Shown piece after piece: positions 8,156 through 16,424 of a stretch of DNA of 34,484 nucleotides. The notes below the pieces were generated by a model. It searched no databases, had not been told where the DNA came from, and saw only the letters and a program-made list of their open reading frames with translations. The position numbers and the translations under genes were made by a program. The number at the start of each line of letters is the position of its first letter. Positions within the stretch are counted from its first letter, which is position 1. The DNA comes from Streptomyces africanus (GTDB lineage: Bacteria > Actinomycetota > Actinomycetes > Streptomycetales > Streptomycetaceae), in contig NZ_MUKA01000183.1 of NCBI RefSeq assembly GCF_002150735.1, forward strand, positions 1 through 34,484, given 5' to 3'.

Positions 8156-9775
8156 ATGCCGCCCAGACGTCCCGCAACGGGGCACTTCCCGACCATCGCG
8201 GAGGTTCTGCGACTGCCCGTGCTGGCCGAAGGGATGCCCCGCGTCCTCGCCGGTGAGTCACAGCTGAACCGCGCGGTGCGCTGGGTGCATGTCACCGAGC
8301 TGCTCAACCCCGCCGACTTCCTCGAGGGCGGCGAGCTGGTGCTCACGACCGGCATGCCCTACCCCGAGGACGCCTCCGACCTGCGCGGATACGTCGACCA
8401 GCTCGCCGATGTCGGCGCGGCCGGCCTGATCGTGGAGCTCGGCTACCGGTACCGGAAGGTGCCCGACGAGCTGGTGGCGGCCTGCCGTGCCCGGGACGTG
8501 CCGCTGGTCGAGCTGGCCCGCGGCGTCCGGTTCATCGACGTCACGCAGACGGTGCACGCGCTCATCCTCGACGCCCAGGGGGCGCTGCTGCGCCGCGGGC
8601 GGGACGTCCAGGACATCTTCACCGCCCTGACGCTGCGGGGCGCGGATCCCGAGGAACTGGTGCACACCACCGCGGAGCTCACCGGGGCCTCCGTGGTGCT
8701 GGAGGACCTCACCCACCGGGTCCTGATGTGCGAACTGCTCGGCCGGCCGTACGAGCCGGTGGTGTCGGCCTGGTCCCGGCGCTCCCGGGCCGCCCCGACC
8801 CTGGAGAAGATCGCGCCGAGCGGTCCGGAGGGGTGGCTGATCGCGCCCGTGCAGGACCACCACGGGCTGTGGGGGCGGCTGGTCCTGCTGGAGGGCCGGC
8901 TGAACGCGGAGCCCGACCCGGAACACGTCCTGGTCCTGGAACGTGCGGCGGTCGCCCTGACCATGGCGCGCCTGGCCGGGCCGGCCTGGTGGGAGCGCCG
9001 GGCGCACCGCTCCGTGCTGCGTGACCTGTACGAACGCCGTTTCCGCTCCCCCGCGGACGCCCGCGCCCGCGCCGAGGCACTGGGGCTGCCGGCCTTCGGG
9101 CACCGCCTCTTCGCCGTGGTCGTCCGCCACGCGCACACCGGCCCCGACGAGCACCTCGACGAACGCATGGCGAAGGCGCTGGCGCAGACCGGTATCCGCG
9201 CCCTGGTCGGGGAGACGGCCCCGGGGCGGATCGGTGTGCTCCTCGCGTTGGCGCAGGCCAGCGCCTGGCAGCCGGTCGCCGAGCGGATCGGCCGTCTCGC
9301 CCGCGAGGAACTCGGACCGGAGGCCGTGGTGGCCGTCGGCCCCGGCGTGACCGACCTCTCGGGGATCGCCCGGTCGTGGCAGGAGGCCGAGCAGACGGCC
9401 GAGGCGATCACGCCCGCCTCGGCCGACCGCTGGTTCTACGTCCCCGCCGACGTCGGACTCCCCGAACTCCTGGGCATCCTGCGCAAGGACACCCGCCTGC
9501 AGCGGTACGCGGAACGGCAGTTGACCCGTCTCATCGAGCACGACGACCGCAACGGCGGTGACCTGCTGCCCGCCCTGCGTGCGTATCTGACGGCAGCCGG
9601 GAACAAGTCGGTCGCGGCCAAGCAGGCCGGCATGTCCCGGCAGGCGTACTACCAGCGCCTCCACACCATCGAACGACTCCTCGGCTGCGATCTGGAGTCG
9701 GGCCTGGAGTGCACGTCCCTGCACGTCGCGGTGCTCGTGCTGGACGCCCAGGGCGCGGCCCCGCCCGGCGCCTGA
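8156..9775 (+). CDS. PucR-family transcriptional regulator
   Basis: 539 residues from the ATG at 8156; in-frame GTG starts at 8108 and 8123 are possible. The N-terminal PucR domain begins at TIAEVLRLPVLAEGMPRVLAG and contains RWVHVTELLNPADFLEGGELVLTTG (given in two parts). A central GGDEF-like domain follows (about 310-420). The C-terminus is the PucR-type helix-turn-helix, LLPALRAYLTAAGNKSVAAK then QAGMSRQAYYQRLHTIERLLG. PucR proteins sense purine, amino-acid or amine metabolites and usually act on a neighbouring catabolic operon. It is divergent from the amine operon, so that operon is the obvious target. Confidence 0.92.
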   Translation: MPPRRPATGHFPTIAEVLRLPVLAEGMPRVLAGESQLNRAVRWVHVTELLNPADFLEGGELVLTTGMPYPEDASDLRGYVDQLADVGAAGLIVELGYRYRKVPDELVAACRARDVPLVELARGVRFIDVTQTVHALILDAQGALLRRGRDVQDIFTALTLRGADPEELVHTTAELTGASVVLEDLTHRVLMCELLGRPYEPVVSAWSRRSRAAPTLEKIAPSGPEGWLIAPVQDHHGLWGRLVLLEGRLNAEPDPEHVLVLERAAVALTMARLAGPAWWERRAHRSVLRDLYERRFRSPADARARAEALGLPAFGHRLFAVVVRHAHTGPDEHLDERMAKALAQTGIRALVGETAPGRIGVLLALAQASAWQPVAERIGRLAREELGPEAVVAVGPGVTDLSGIARSWQEAEQTAEAITPASADRWFYVPADVGLPELLGILRKDTRLQRYAERQLTRLIEHDDRNGGDLLPALRAYLTAAGNKSVAAKQAGMSRQAYYQRLHTIERLLGCDLESGLECTSLHVAVLVLDAQGAAPPGA

Positions 9776-9839
9776 CGCGGCCAGGTGTCGCGCAGGGCCT
9801 GATCGACCTGACCGAGTGAGCTGATCAGACGCCCTTTAG

Positions 9840-10052
9840 CCGTCAGGGCCCAGCGGCGCGAGGGAACACCGTGCGACCGCGATCGGTGGACTCTTCCGGC
9901 TCCTGCCGCCCACGCCCGACGGTCTCGACCCCGTCCTCGGGGCCGGCCGTCGGGCCGTCCCGCGATGGTCCGAGCTGATCGACGCGTCGGACGCCCTCCG
10001 CCGTGCGCAGTCCGCCGTCGGGCCCTTTCTCGGATCGCCGGACATGACCACT
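9840..10052 (+). pseudogene. Possible decayed gene fragment, product not recognised
   Basis: The 353-bp gap between the PucR gene and the first SDR is too long for a simple leader. From just after a TAG at 9837-9839, one plus-strand frame has strongly GC-biased third positions and natural composition (for example GGLFRLLPPTPDG, then WSELIDASDALRRAQSAVG). It has no start codon with a ribosome site and runs without a stop into the SDR shadow frame. I do not recognise the family. It is best read as a remnant. The first 60 bases of the gap contain CTGATC/GATCAG arms (9800-9805, 9821-9826), a weak terminator candidate for the PucR gene. Confidence 0.3.
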
Positions 10053-10082
10053 TGCCATCGACCGAGGACACCCTTATGGTCG

Positions 10083-10107
10083 TACGAACGTAAGACATAC
10101 GGTCGTA
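10083..10107. promoter_or_regulatory. Operator site A: two palindromic cores before the first SDR gene
   Basis: TACGAACGTA (10083-10092) and TACGGTCGTA (10098-10107) share the pattern TAYGNNCRTA and are centred 15 bp apart. The second continues as ATTCAAAT, as at sites B and C. They end about 20 bp before the SDR start and so would cover its promoter. Probably bound by a TetR-type repressor; the TetR gene at 16425-17015 is the candidate. Confidence 0.55.
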
Positions 10108-10128
10108 ATTCAAATCAGGGAGCTCGTG

Positions 10129-10944
10129 ATGGCGACAACTCAGCCGGTGGCGCTCGTGACAGGTGCCTCCTCGGGAATCGGCAAGGAAACGGCACGTGCC
10201 CTGGCCGCGGCGGGTTTCGAGGTGATCGGAACCGGCCGCAAGACCTCCGGGCTCACCCCGCCCGCCGGTGTGACGTACGTGGATCTCGACGTGGCCAGCG
10301 ACGACTCGGCCACCGCCGCGGTCGAAGAGGTGATCGCCCGGTTCGGGCGCATCGACGTCCTGGTCAACAACGCAGGCATCGGCTCGGCGGGCGCCGTCGA
10401 GGAGAACTCCGTCACCCAGGCCCAGAAGATCCTGAACGTCAACGCCCTCGGCATCATCCGCATGACGAAGGCCGTCCTGCCGCACATGCGCGCCCAGGGC
10501 GGCGGGCGCGTCATCAACGTCTCGTCCGTTCTCGGCGTCGCTCCCCAGCCCTTCATGGCCCTCTACGTCGCGTCGAAGCACGCCGTCGAGGGCTACTCCG
10601 AGTCGCTGGACCACGAGGTCCGCGAGCACGGCGTCCGGGTCCTCCTCGTCCAGCCCGCCTACACCAAGACCAGCTTCGACACCAACGCCACGCAGCCCGA
10701 CACCCCGCTGCCCCTCTACGCGGAGCGACGGCGCGTCTTCGACGAGGTGATGGCACAGGCGATGAAGGACGGCGACGACCCCGCCGTCGTCGCCAAGGTG
10801 ATCGTCACCGCGGCCACCGACAAGAAGCCGAAGCTGCGCTACACCGCCGGCCCGCTGGCCTCACGTGTCACCACGGCGCGCCGCCTCGTCCCCGCCGGAA
10901 CGTTCGACAAGCAGATCCGCAAGAACAACCGCATGCCCGTCTGA
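10129..10944 (+). CDS. Short-chain dehydrogenase/reductase
   Basis: 271 residues, classical SDR. The cofactor motif is TGASSGIGKE near the N-terminus, then NNAGIGSAG, the catalytic Ser in INVSSVLG, and YVASK (Tyr and Lys of the active site). An Arg in GTGRKTSG at the end of strand 2 suggests NADP(H). The ATG at 10129 has AGGGAG six bases upstream; a GTG three bases earlier is possible but too close. It is longer at the C-terminus than the minimal SDR, with a basic tail. It is preceded by operator site A and followed after 55 bp by the beta-propeller gene. Substrate unknown; a quinone or carbonyl compound would fit the region. Confidence 0.9.
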   Translation: MATTQPVALVTGASSGIGKETARALAAAGFEVIGTGRKTSGLTPPAGVTYVDLDVASDDSATAAVEEVIARFGRIDVLVNNAGIGSAGAVEENSVTQAQKILNVNALGIIRMTKAVLPHMRAQGGGRVINVSSVLGVAPQPFMALYVASKHAVEGYSESLDHEVREHGVRVLLVQPAYTKTSFDTNATQPDTPLPLYAERRRVFDEVMAQAMKDGDDPAVVAKVIVTAATDKKPKLRYTAGPLASRVTTARRLVPAGTFDKQIRKNNRMPV

Positions 10945-10999
10945 CCGATGTCTCCGAAGGTCCATCGCTCCGTCACTCGTCGATCCACCGAGGAGAGTC

Positions 11000-12088
11000 A
11001 TGCCGCAGCAACGTCAGCGAACGGCCCGGCACAGTGCATTCAGCGCGAGACGTCTCATGAGGAAGAACGCCGGAATCGCACTGGCGGTCACCGCGACGGC
11101 GGCCGTCCTGGGGGCGGCGCCGTCCGCGTCGGCACAGACGGGACAGTCGTACAGCAGATCCCTGGTCACCGACGTACGGACCGCGGCGACGTTCGACTAC
11201 GCCGCCGGCGAGATCCCCGAGAACATCACCGTCAACCCCGACGGCTCGGTGACCCTGTCCCTGCTCGGCAGTTGCGCGGTGTGCCGGCGCACGCATGGGC
11301 CGCAGCTGATGCGCATAGACGCGTCCGGGCACCGCACCGTGTTCGTCACCGGGAAGGTGGGTGAGGCGATCAGCGGCAACACCCGTGGTGATGACGGCAC
11401 CGTCTACTACAGCGTGTGGGCCCCGGGGAACGCGGACCGGAACGGCGTGTACGCGCTGGGTCCGGACGGTACACCTCAGCGCATCGCCGCTCTGCCCGCC
11501 GACTCGGGCCCCAATGGGCTGGCCATCGACTCGGCCGGACGCACCCTCTACATCGCGGACAGCCTGAAGGGCATCATCTGGTCCGTCCCGGTCTCGGGCG
11601 GATCGGCGACCCCGTGGCTGACCGACGCCGCTCTCGCGCCGGTACCGACCGAGGCCCTGCCGATCGGTGCCAACGGGCTCAGGTTCCACAACGGCGCTCT
11701 GTGGGTCAGCAACTTCAACAAGGGAACGCTGCTGCGGGTACCGGTCACCGGCACCGGCGCGGCCGGTCCCCTCCGCCTCGTCGCGGGCGGCCTGCCCAAC
11801 ATCGACGATCTCAGCTTCCTGACCCCCTGGTCCGATGTGGTGTTCGCGGCACAGAACGGCTCCTCCTCGCAGAACGGTCCGGACAGGGTCGTGGTGATCT
11901 ACCCGAACGGCACCTACAAGCCCGTCCTGACCAGCAAGGACGGCCTCGCCTCGCCCTCCGCGACCGCGGTCCGCGGCGACCGGCTGTACATCACCGACGG
12001 CGGTGTCCCCGAGCCCCACGACCCGAAACTGCAGACCGCGAGGATCAACTTCCCGGCTCTCCTTGCCGACGCGGCACACCGGATTTAA
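11000..12088 (+). CDS. Secreted SMP-30/gluconolactonase-like beta-propeller protein
   Basis: 362 residues. The ATG at 11000 has AGGAGAG upstream; an internal ATG at 11057 also precedes the signal. A signal peptide is clear: basic RRLMRKNAG, hydrophobic IALAVTATAAVLGAAPSASA and likely cleavage after ASA. The mature part repeats propeller-blade motifs: GPNGLAIDSAGRTLYIADS, IGANGLRFHNGALWVSNF and ATAVRGDRLYITDGG. These match the SMP-30/SGL lactonase or strictosidine-synthase-like fold, which binds a metal and often opens lactones. It has CAVC (two Cys close together) near the start of the mature part. It sits between two SDR genes on the same strand. The reaction is not determined. Confidence 0.78.
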   Translation: MPQQRQRTARHSAFSARRLMRKNAGIALAVTATAAVLGAAPSASAQTGQSYSRSLVTDVRTAATFDYAAGEIPENITVNPDGSVTLSLLGSCAVCRRTHGPQLMRIDASGHRTVFVTGKVGEAISGNTRGDDGTVYYSVWAPGNADRNGVYALGPDGTPQRIAALPADSGPNGLAIDSAGRTLYIADSLKGIIWSVPVSGGSATPWLTDAALAPVPTEALPIGANGLRFHNGALWVSNFNKGTLLRVPVTGTGAAGPLRLVAGGLPNIDDLSFLTPWSDVVFAAQNGSSSQNGPDRVVVIYPNGTYKPVLTSKDGLASPSATAVRGDRLYITDGGVPEPHDPKLQTARINFPALLADAAHRI

Positions 12089-12107
12089 AGTATGATCATA
12101 ATTCCAT
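12084..12107. promoter_or_regulatory. Operator site B: TATGATCATA palindrome before the second SDR gene
   Basis: A perfect 10-bp palindrome TATGATCATA (12091-12100) is preceded by TTTAAAG and followed by ATTCCAT. It overlaps a -10-like CATAAT and the stop of the preceding gene, 24 bp or more before the SDR start at 12131. The 24-bp block matches site C at 22 positions. Confidence 0.65.
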
Positions 12108-12130
12108 AGTCGACTGCATGAGGAACCGCC

Positions 12131-12829
12131 ATGGAACTCTCCGCCAGCACCGCTCTCGTCACCGGAGCCAACCGGGGCTTCGGCCGGGCACTCGCCGCCG
12201 AGCTGCTCGGCCGCGGCGCCACCGTCTACGCCGGCGCCCGCAACCCCGACCAGGTCGACCTGCCCGGCGCCAAGCCGATCGCGCTGGACATCACCGACCC
12301 CGCCTCCGTCGCGGCCGCCGCCCGGGCCACCGGCGATGTGACCCTCCTGATCAACAACGCGGGATCCTCCACCGGCGCCGACCTGCTCACCGCCGACCTG
12401 GACGACATCCGCCTGGAGATGGACACCCACTTCTTCGGCACCCTCTCGGTGGCCCGTGCCTTCGCGCCCCAGATCGCGGCGGGCGGCGGCGGGGCGATCC
12501 TGAACGTCCTGTCCGCCCTGTCCTGGTTCACCTTCCCCGAGGCCGGCGCCTACTGCGCCGCCAAGTCCGCGCAGTGGTCGCTCACCAACGCCCTGCGCCT
12601 GCAACTCGCCGACCAGGGCATCCGGGTGGCCGGCCTGCACGTCGGCTACATGGACACCGACATGGTCCGGGCCGTCGACGCGGCCAAGTCAGACCCGGCC
12701 GACGTCGCCCGGAGCGCCGTCGACGGCATCGCCGCCGACGCCTACGAGATCCTCGCCGACAACGCCGCCCGCCAGGCGCAGGCCGCCCTGGCCGGAGGCG
12801 TCTCCACGCTCTACCCGCAGCTTCCCTGA
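12131..12829 (+). CDS. Short-chain dehydrogenase/reductase
   Basis: 232 residues. The cofactor motif is TGANRGFGRALA, then the acidic/basic turn AGARNPDQVD (Arg favours NADPH), INNAGSSTG, the active-site Ser in LNVLSALSWF and YCAAKSAQWS (Tyr, Lys). It is compact and ends soon after the substrate loop, as in small NAD(P)-dependent ketone reductases. The ATG at 12131 follows AGGAACCGCC. It begins 42 bp after the beta-propeller gene with operator site B in between, so it has its own switchable promoter. The MFS exporter follows on the same strand after 127 bp. Substrate unknown. Confidence 0.9.
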   Translation: MELSASTALVTGANRGFGRALAAELLGRGATVYAGARNPDQVDLPGAKPIALDITDPASVAAAARATGDVTLLINNAGSSTGADLLTADLDDIRLEMDTHFFGTLSVARAFAPQIAAGGGGAILNVLSALSWFTFPEAGAYCAAKSAQWSLTNALRLQLADQGIRVAGLHVGYMDTDMVRAVDAAKSDPADVARSAVDGIAADAYEILADNAARQAQAALAGGVSTLYPQLP

Positions 12830-12956
12830 GGGCCGACCGCCCAGGAATCCGCGCCGAGCCCGGTGCATGCCGATGCTCGCTGTCGCACGCCATGCCGTCC
12901 CCCGCCGGCATCCACGTCCATTGATCCGTCGTGAAGTACGTCTGCCAGGGAACGCC

Positions 12957-14411
12957 ATGAAACAGCACCGCAGGCAACCGGCTCGGGGCGGCAGCGCCGT
13001 CTGGGCCGTGGCCATCACCAGCATGGCCGGATTCATCGCCGCGCTCGACAACCTGATCGTCACCACCGCCCTCCCCTCCATCCGCGAGGACCTCGGCGGC
13101 GGCCTCGAGGACCTCGAATGGACAGTGAGCGCCTACACCCTCACCTTCGCGGTCCTGCTCATGTTCGGCGCGTCGCTCGGTGACCGCTTCGGCCGCCGAA
13201 GACTGTTCGCCATCGGGCTCGGCATCTTCACCGCGGCCTCGGCCTCGGCCGCGCTCGCACCGGGGATGGGTGAACTGATCGCCGCGCGTGCGGCGCAGGG
13301 CGTCGGGGCCGCGATCGTGACGCCGCTGACGCTCACCCTGCTGTCGGCCGCCGTCCCCGCCGAACGGCGCGGAACGGCCTTCGGCATCTGGGGCGCGGCC
13401 AGCGGCATCGCCGTCGCCACCGGACCGCTCATCGGCGGCACACTCACCGAGCACCTCTCCTGGCAGTGGATCTTCTGGGTGAACGTCCCGCTCGGCCTGG
13501 CGCTGATCCCGCTCGCCCTGCTGCGGCTGGACGAGAGTCACGGCCCGAACCCGAGCCTCGACCTCGTCGGCACGGTTCTGGCCAGCGGCGGTCTGTTCGG
13601 CATCGTGTACGGCCTGGTGCGCGGCAACGCCGACGGCTGGACCAGCACGCCGGTACTGGGCGGCTTCTTCGCGGGTACGGCGCTGCTCGTCGGCTTCGTC
13701 TTCTACGAACTGCGCGCCAAGCACCCGATGCTGCCGATGCGCCTGTTCCGCCACCGTTCCTTCAGCGCCCTCAACGCCGCCAGCCTGCTGATGTTGCTGG
13801 GCATGTTCGGGTCGATCTTCCTGCTCAGCCAGTACCTGCAGATCGTCGGCGGCTACTCGCCGATGGAAGCCGGCGTGCGGATGCTGCCCTGGACCGCCAT
13901 GCCCATGATCGCGGGGCCGCTGGCCGGGGCAGTGTCCGACCGCATCGGCGGCGCTCCCGTCGTCACGGTGGGCATGGCCCTGAACGCGGTGGGCCTCGGT
14001 CTCTGGGCACTCGCGGTCGAACCGGAGGTGTCGTACACCTCTCTGCTGCCGGCGCTGATCGTCTGCGGAATCGGCATGGGGATGTTCTTCGCTCCCAGCG
14101 CGAACCTCGTCATGAGTACCGTCCGCCCGGAGGAGCAGGGCATCGCCTCCGGCGCCAACAACGCGATCCGAGAGGTCGGCGGGGCCATCGGCGTCGCTTC
14201 GCTGGCGGCGGTCTTCTCCGCCCAGGGCGGCTACGGGTCGGCCTCACTGTTCGTGGACGGGCTGGTCCCGGCGCTCTGGGCCGGGGCAGGTGCGGTCGCC
14301 CTGGCCGCGGCCCTGGCCTTGCTGATGACCGGACAGCGCAAGGCCGACGGCCCGACTGCCGGCCTTGTCGCCGCAGGAGGTAATCCGGCCGGCGCCACGG
14401 CCGCGACCTGA
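12957..14411 (+). CDS. MFS drug exporter, DHA2 (EmrB/QacA) type, 14 TM
   Basis: 484 residues from the ATG at 12957 (CAGGGAA upstream); the longer frame from 12867 starts in untranslated sequence. Motif D1 is in the first helix (FIAALDNLIVTTALPSI, with the acidic residue of the DHA2 family), motif A is GASLGDRFGRRRLF, and motif C-like glycine-rich turns (GIAVATGPLIGG) mark an exporter. Fourteen hydrophobic segments can be counted and the tail is Ala/Gly-rich. A proton-driven efflux pump in the plasma membrane is the likely role, protecting the cell from a toxic small molecule handled by the SDR enzymes. A strong hairpin terminator follows. Confidence 0.9.
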   Translation: MKQHRRQPARGGSAVWAVAITSMAGFIAALDNLIVTTALPSIREDLGGGLEDLEWTVSAYTLTFAVLLMFGASLGDRFGRRRLFAIGLGIFTAASASAALAPGMGELIAARAAQGVGAAIVTPLTLTLLSAAVPAERRGTAFGIWGAASGIAVATGPLIGGTLTEHLSWQWIFWVNVPLGLALIPLALLRLDESHGPNPSLDLVGTVLASGGLFGIVYGLVRGNADGWTSTPVLGGFFAGTALLVGFVFYELRAKHPMLPMRLFRHRSFSALNAASLLMLLGMFGSIFLLSQYLQIVGGYSPMEAGVRMLPWTAMPMIAGPLAGAVSDRIGGAPVVTVGMALNAVGLGLWALAVEPEVSYTSLLPALIVCGIGMGMFFAPSANLVMSTVRPEEQGIASGANNAIREVGGAIGVASLAAVFSAQGGYGSASLFVDGLVPALWAGAGAVALAAALALLMTGQRKADGPTAGLVAAGGNPAGATAAT

Positions 14412-14423
14412 AGCCCGACCCGA

Positions 14424-14459
14424 GAGGCGGCGCCCACCCGGCTGAGGGGGCGCCGCCTC
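14424..14459 (+). terminator. Strong hairpin terminator after the MFS gene
   Basis: GAGGCGGCGCCC and its exact complement GGGCGCCGCCTC form a 12-bp stem with a 12-base loop, 12 bases after the stop codon. There is no U-run, as usual for Streptomyces terminators. It could also serve the leftward HxlR gene ending at 14482. Confidence 0.8.
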
Positions 14460-14481
14460 CGTCACTGTTGCGTGGTTCAGC

Positions 14482-14991
14482 TCACTCGGGCGACCTCATA
14501 CGAAAGGCCGGCCCGGGGACGCTCTCGATGTCGTTCGCTTCCACCGGGTGGTCTCGTTCGCAGCGGATCCGGACGTCGACCCGCGCGCCGCACTCACGGT
14601 GTCGCGCCAGTACCGCCGGCCCCTCCGGGTCGGCGCGGTAACGGTCACCCCACTGCAGCAGCCCCATGACGGCCGGCACGAGGTCCATGCCCTTGGAGGT
14701 GATCACATATTTGGGCCGACTCCGCGAACCGGGCTCCTTGTACGTCTCGGTCGCCAGGATCCCTTCCTCCACCAGCATCCGGAGCCGCGTCGCGAGGAGG
14801 TTGCGAGGACAGCCGAGGACGCGTTCGAAATCGCTGAAGCGGGACGAGCCGTACCAGACCTCGCGCAGGATGAGGATCGTCCACTTCTCGCCCACGATCT
14901 CAAGAGTGCGCGCGATCGAGCAGTTGGACGTGTCCCGGTCGAGTCGGGGGTCCATGCCGGTGTCTTGAAGAACTTCCGTCCACGCGTCCAT
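14482..14991 (-). CDS. HxlR-family winged-helix regulator (Cys-containing)
   Basis: 169 residues from the ATG at 14989-14991. The HxlR domain begins with NCSIARTLEIVGEKWTILIL, then RFSDFERVLGCPRNLLATRL (recognition helix) and the wing YKEPGSRSRPKYVIT. The Cys in the first NC sits where redox-sensing HxlR proteins such as HypR and YodB carry their reactive Cys. A C-terminal extension has more Cys (RECG, RCERDH). No Shine-Dalgarno is seen, and TAGTAT lies seven bases before the ATG, so the mRNA is probably leaderless. The next gene upstream on the strand is an alpha/beta hydrolase, 59 bp away. Likely an autoregulated repressor of electrophile or drug response. Confidence 0.88.
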   Translation of the reverse strand: MDAWTEVLQDTGMDPRLDRDTSNCSIARTLEIVGEKWTILILREVWYGSSRFSDFERVLGCPRNLLATRLRMLVEEGILATETYKEPGSRSRPKYVITSKGMDLVPAVMGLLQWGDRYRADPEGPAVLARHRECGARVDVRIRCERDHPVEANDIESVPGPAFRMRSPE

Positions 14992-14998
14992 GGGAGCG

Positions 14999-15018
14999 AT
15001 ACTAACCGCGTTTCGGTT
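14999..15018 (-). promoter_or_regulatory. HxlR promoter (leaderless) with AACCG-CGTTT-CGGTT inverted repeat
   Basis: On the minus strand TAGTAT (14999-15004) is a good -10, exactly seven bases before the start ATG. Immediately upstream, arms AACCG and CGGTT (15004-15018) flank five bases. This is a candidate autoregulatory operator. Confidence 0.5.
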
Positions 15019-15050
15019 TACTTTTCGATACCCAGCCCCCCGGGGATCCA

Positions 15051-15917
15051 CTACCGCTCAAGGAAGTCGAGGGCTTCCGCCACGAACCGCTCGTGGAACT
15101 GGAAGATGCCTCCGTGACCGGCGTCGGGATAGACGACCAGGTCGGCGTTCGGCAGTCGCCGAGCCAGCTCGAAGGAGTTCTTCGTCGGCACCATCCTGTC
15201 GCTCTCGCCGTTGGCGACGAGCACGGGCTGACGGATGACCGAGAGGTCCTGGGGCTGCGCGAGCCCCCAGCGGTGGATGGCCTTGAGCTGGGAGAAGTAC
15301 GACGGGAGGGAGATGGCCTTGTCCCGGTCGTGGGTGCGCTCCTTGAGACGGGCCAGGAACTGCTTTCCGGCTCGGCGCCCGTTCGCGGTGCGGGTGAAGA
15401 AGAGGAACTGCTTCGGGTCCTGGAGGGTGAACAGGGCCCGGACGGTGTCGAGATGGGACAGTCGGGTCACGTTCTTGATGCCCTCGCCTCCCGCGGGGCC
15501 GGTGCCCGTGAGGATCAGCTTGCGGACGAGTTGCGGTTCGTCCTGCGCGATCACCTGGGCGATCATGCCGCCCATCGAGAAGCCGTGGATGTCGACCCGC
15601 TTGAGCCCGAGCGCCCGGATGAAGGTGACGGCATCCTTCGCCATCTCCTCGATGGTCTTCGGTGTCGAGCCGCTGGAAGCACCGACACCTCTGTTGTCGA
15701 AGGTGATGACGCGATGCCTGGCGGCGATGCCGTCGACGACCCGGGGGTCCCAGTTGTCGAGGACCGCGGCAAGGTGGGTGATGAAGACCACCGGGACGCC
15801 GGCATTCGGGCCGAGGTCGCGGTAGGCGAAGGTCACTCCCCCGGCGGTGAGGGTGCGGGTGGGCGCCTTCTTGTACGACGTCGCCACGTCGCCTCGTGCT
15901 CCTTGTGCGTCGTTCAT
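15051..15917 (-). CDS. Alpha/beta-fold hydrolase
   Basis: 288 residues from the ATG at 15915-15917, which has AAGGG upstream; the alternative ATG at 15935 has none. The nucleophile elbow is HGFSMGGMIAQ (Ser about 114), the acid lies in VANGESDRMVP and the His in PDAGHGGIFQFHE, so the triad is complete. The N-terminus shows the first strands with VVFITH, where the oxyanion His-Gly is replaced by THLAAVLDNWDP. It is of the haloperoxidase/lactone-hydrolase-like type, no signal peptide. The HxlR gene follows on the same strand; upstream lies operator site C. The substrate is unknown. Confidence 0.88.
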   Translation of the reverse strand: MNDAQGARGDVATSYKKAPTRTLTAGGVTFAYRDLGPNAGVPVVFITHLAAVLDNWDPRVVDGIAARHRVITFDNRGVGASSGSTPKTIEEMAKDAVTFIRALGLKRVDIHGFSMGGMIAQVIAQDEPQLVRKLILTGTGPAGGEGIKNVTRLSHLDTVRALFTLQDPKQFLFFTRTANGRRAGKQFLARLKERTHDRDKAISLPSYFSQLKAIHRWGLAQPQDLSVIRQPVLVANGESDRMVPTKNSFELARRLPNADLVVYPDAGHGGIFQFHERFVAEALDFLER

Positions 15918-16034
15918 GGCCGTGCCCTTCTGCATGAGGGTTCCGGACTGCGACTGCGGTCCGGTCGGTCGACGGCAGAAGGCCCGTAGGAGTCGGAACC
16001 GCGTTCGATCGAGTCCCTCAGCATCACGCCGACC

Positions 16035-16058
16035 TTTAAAGTATGTTCATAATTCAAT
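16035..16058. promoter_or_regulatory. Operator site C: TATGTTCATA, copy of site B
   Basis: TTTAAAG, TATGTTCATA and ATTCAAT occupy 16035-16058, matching site B at 22 of 24 positions. It lies about 120 bp before the alpha/beta hydrolase on the minus strand and next to the remnant genes on its right. It may control the hydrolase, or once controlled a gene now lost. Confidence 0.6.
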
Positions 16059-16089
16059 GCATTCCGCAAGAGATACGCCCCGGAGGCCC

Positions 16090-16424
16090 TCAGAACATCG
16101 TGCTGTCGTTGGCGGAGGTCTCCCGCACGTCCTGCACGGCATCCCCGTGCTCGACGATCTTTCCGCCCTCGGCACCCCGCTTCGGCGCCACGCTCAGCTG
16201 CGTGAATCGCTCGAAGTACGCGCCACTCCGGCGTTCACGCCTGCCATGCCGCCGGGGAAGTTCGGGTTGCGCTGGTGGTACTCGGGGCCACCACGGTCAG
16301 CGATGGTCTTGCCGATGGTGCGGCCGGTCTCGCCCAGGGGCGCGGGCCTTGGCGGCCTCGGCGAGCGGGAAGGTCGCCCCGACGTGGGCGCGCAGGGCGC
16401 CGGTCTCGACGAGGGAGGTAGCCG
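16090..16424 (-). pseudogene. Decayed quinone-oxidoreductase C-terminus fused to a broken SnoaL-like gene
   Basis: Directly after the TetR stop, the minus strand encodes LVETGALRAHVGATFPLAEA and AKARA. This is the typical C-terminus of a medium-chain quinone oxidoreductase. A one-base shift near 16336-16345 leads to LGETGRTIGKTI, the end of that family. The same frame then changes character to GGPEYHQRNPNFPGGMAGVN, like the N-terminal half of SnoaL/NTF2-fold proteins. Another shift near 16222 gives YFERFTQLSVAPKR, and after an internal deletion comes GGKIVEHGDAVQDV, RETSANDSTMF and stop, the well-known SnoaL-like C-terminus. So two genes once followed the TetR gene and have been reduced by deletions and frameshifts. 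No functional protein is expected. Confidence 0.75.

Noticed and set aside
12892..12911. ATGCCG / CGGCAT arms before the MFS gene
   Set aside because: Short arms in GC-rich DNA with an 8-base gap, no second copy in a matching promoter context. Likely chance.
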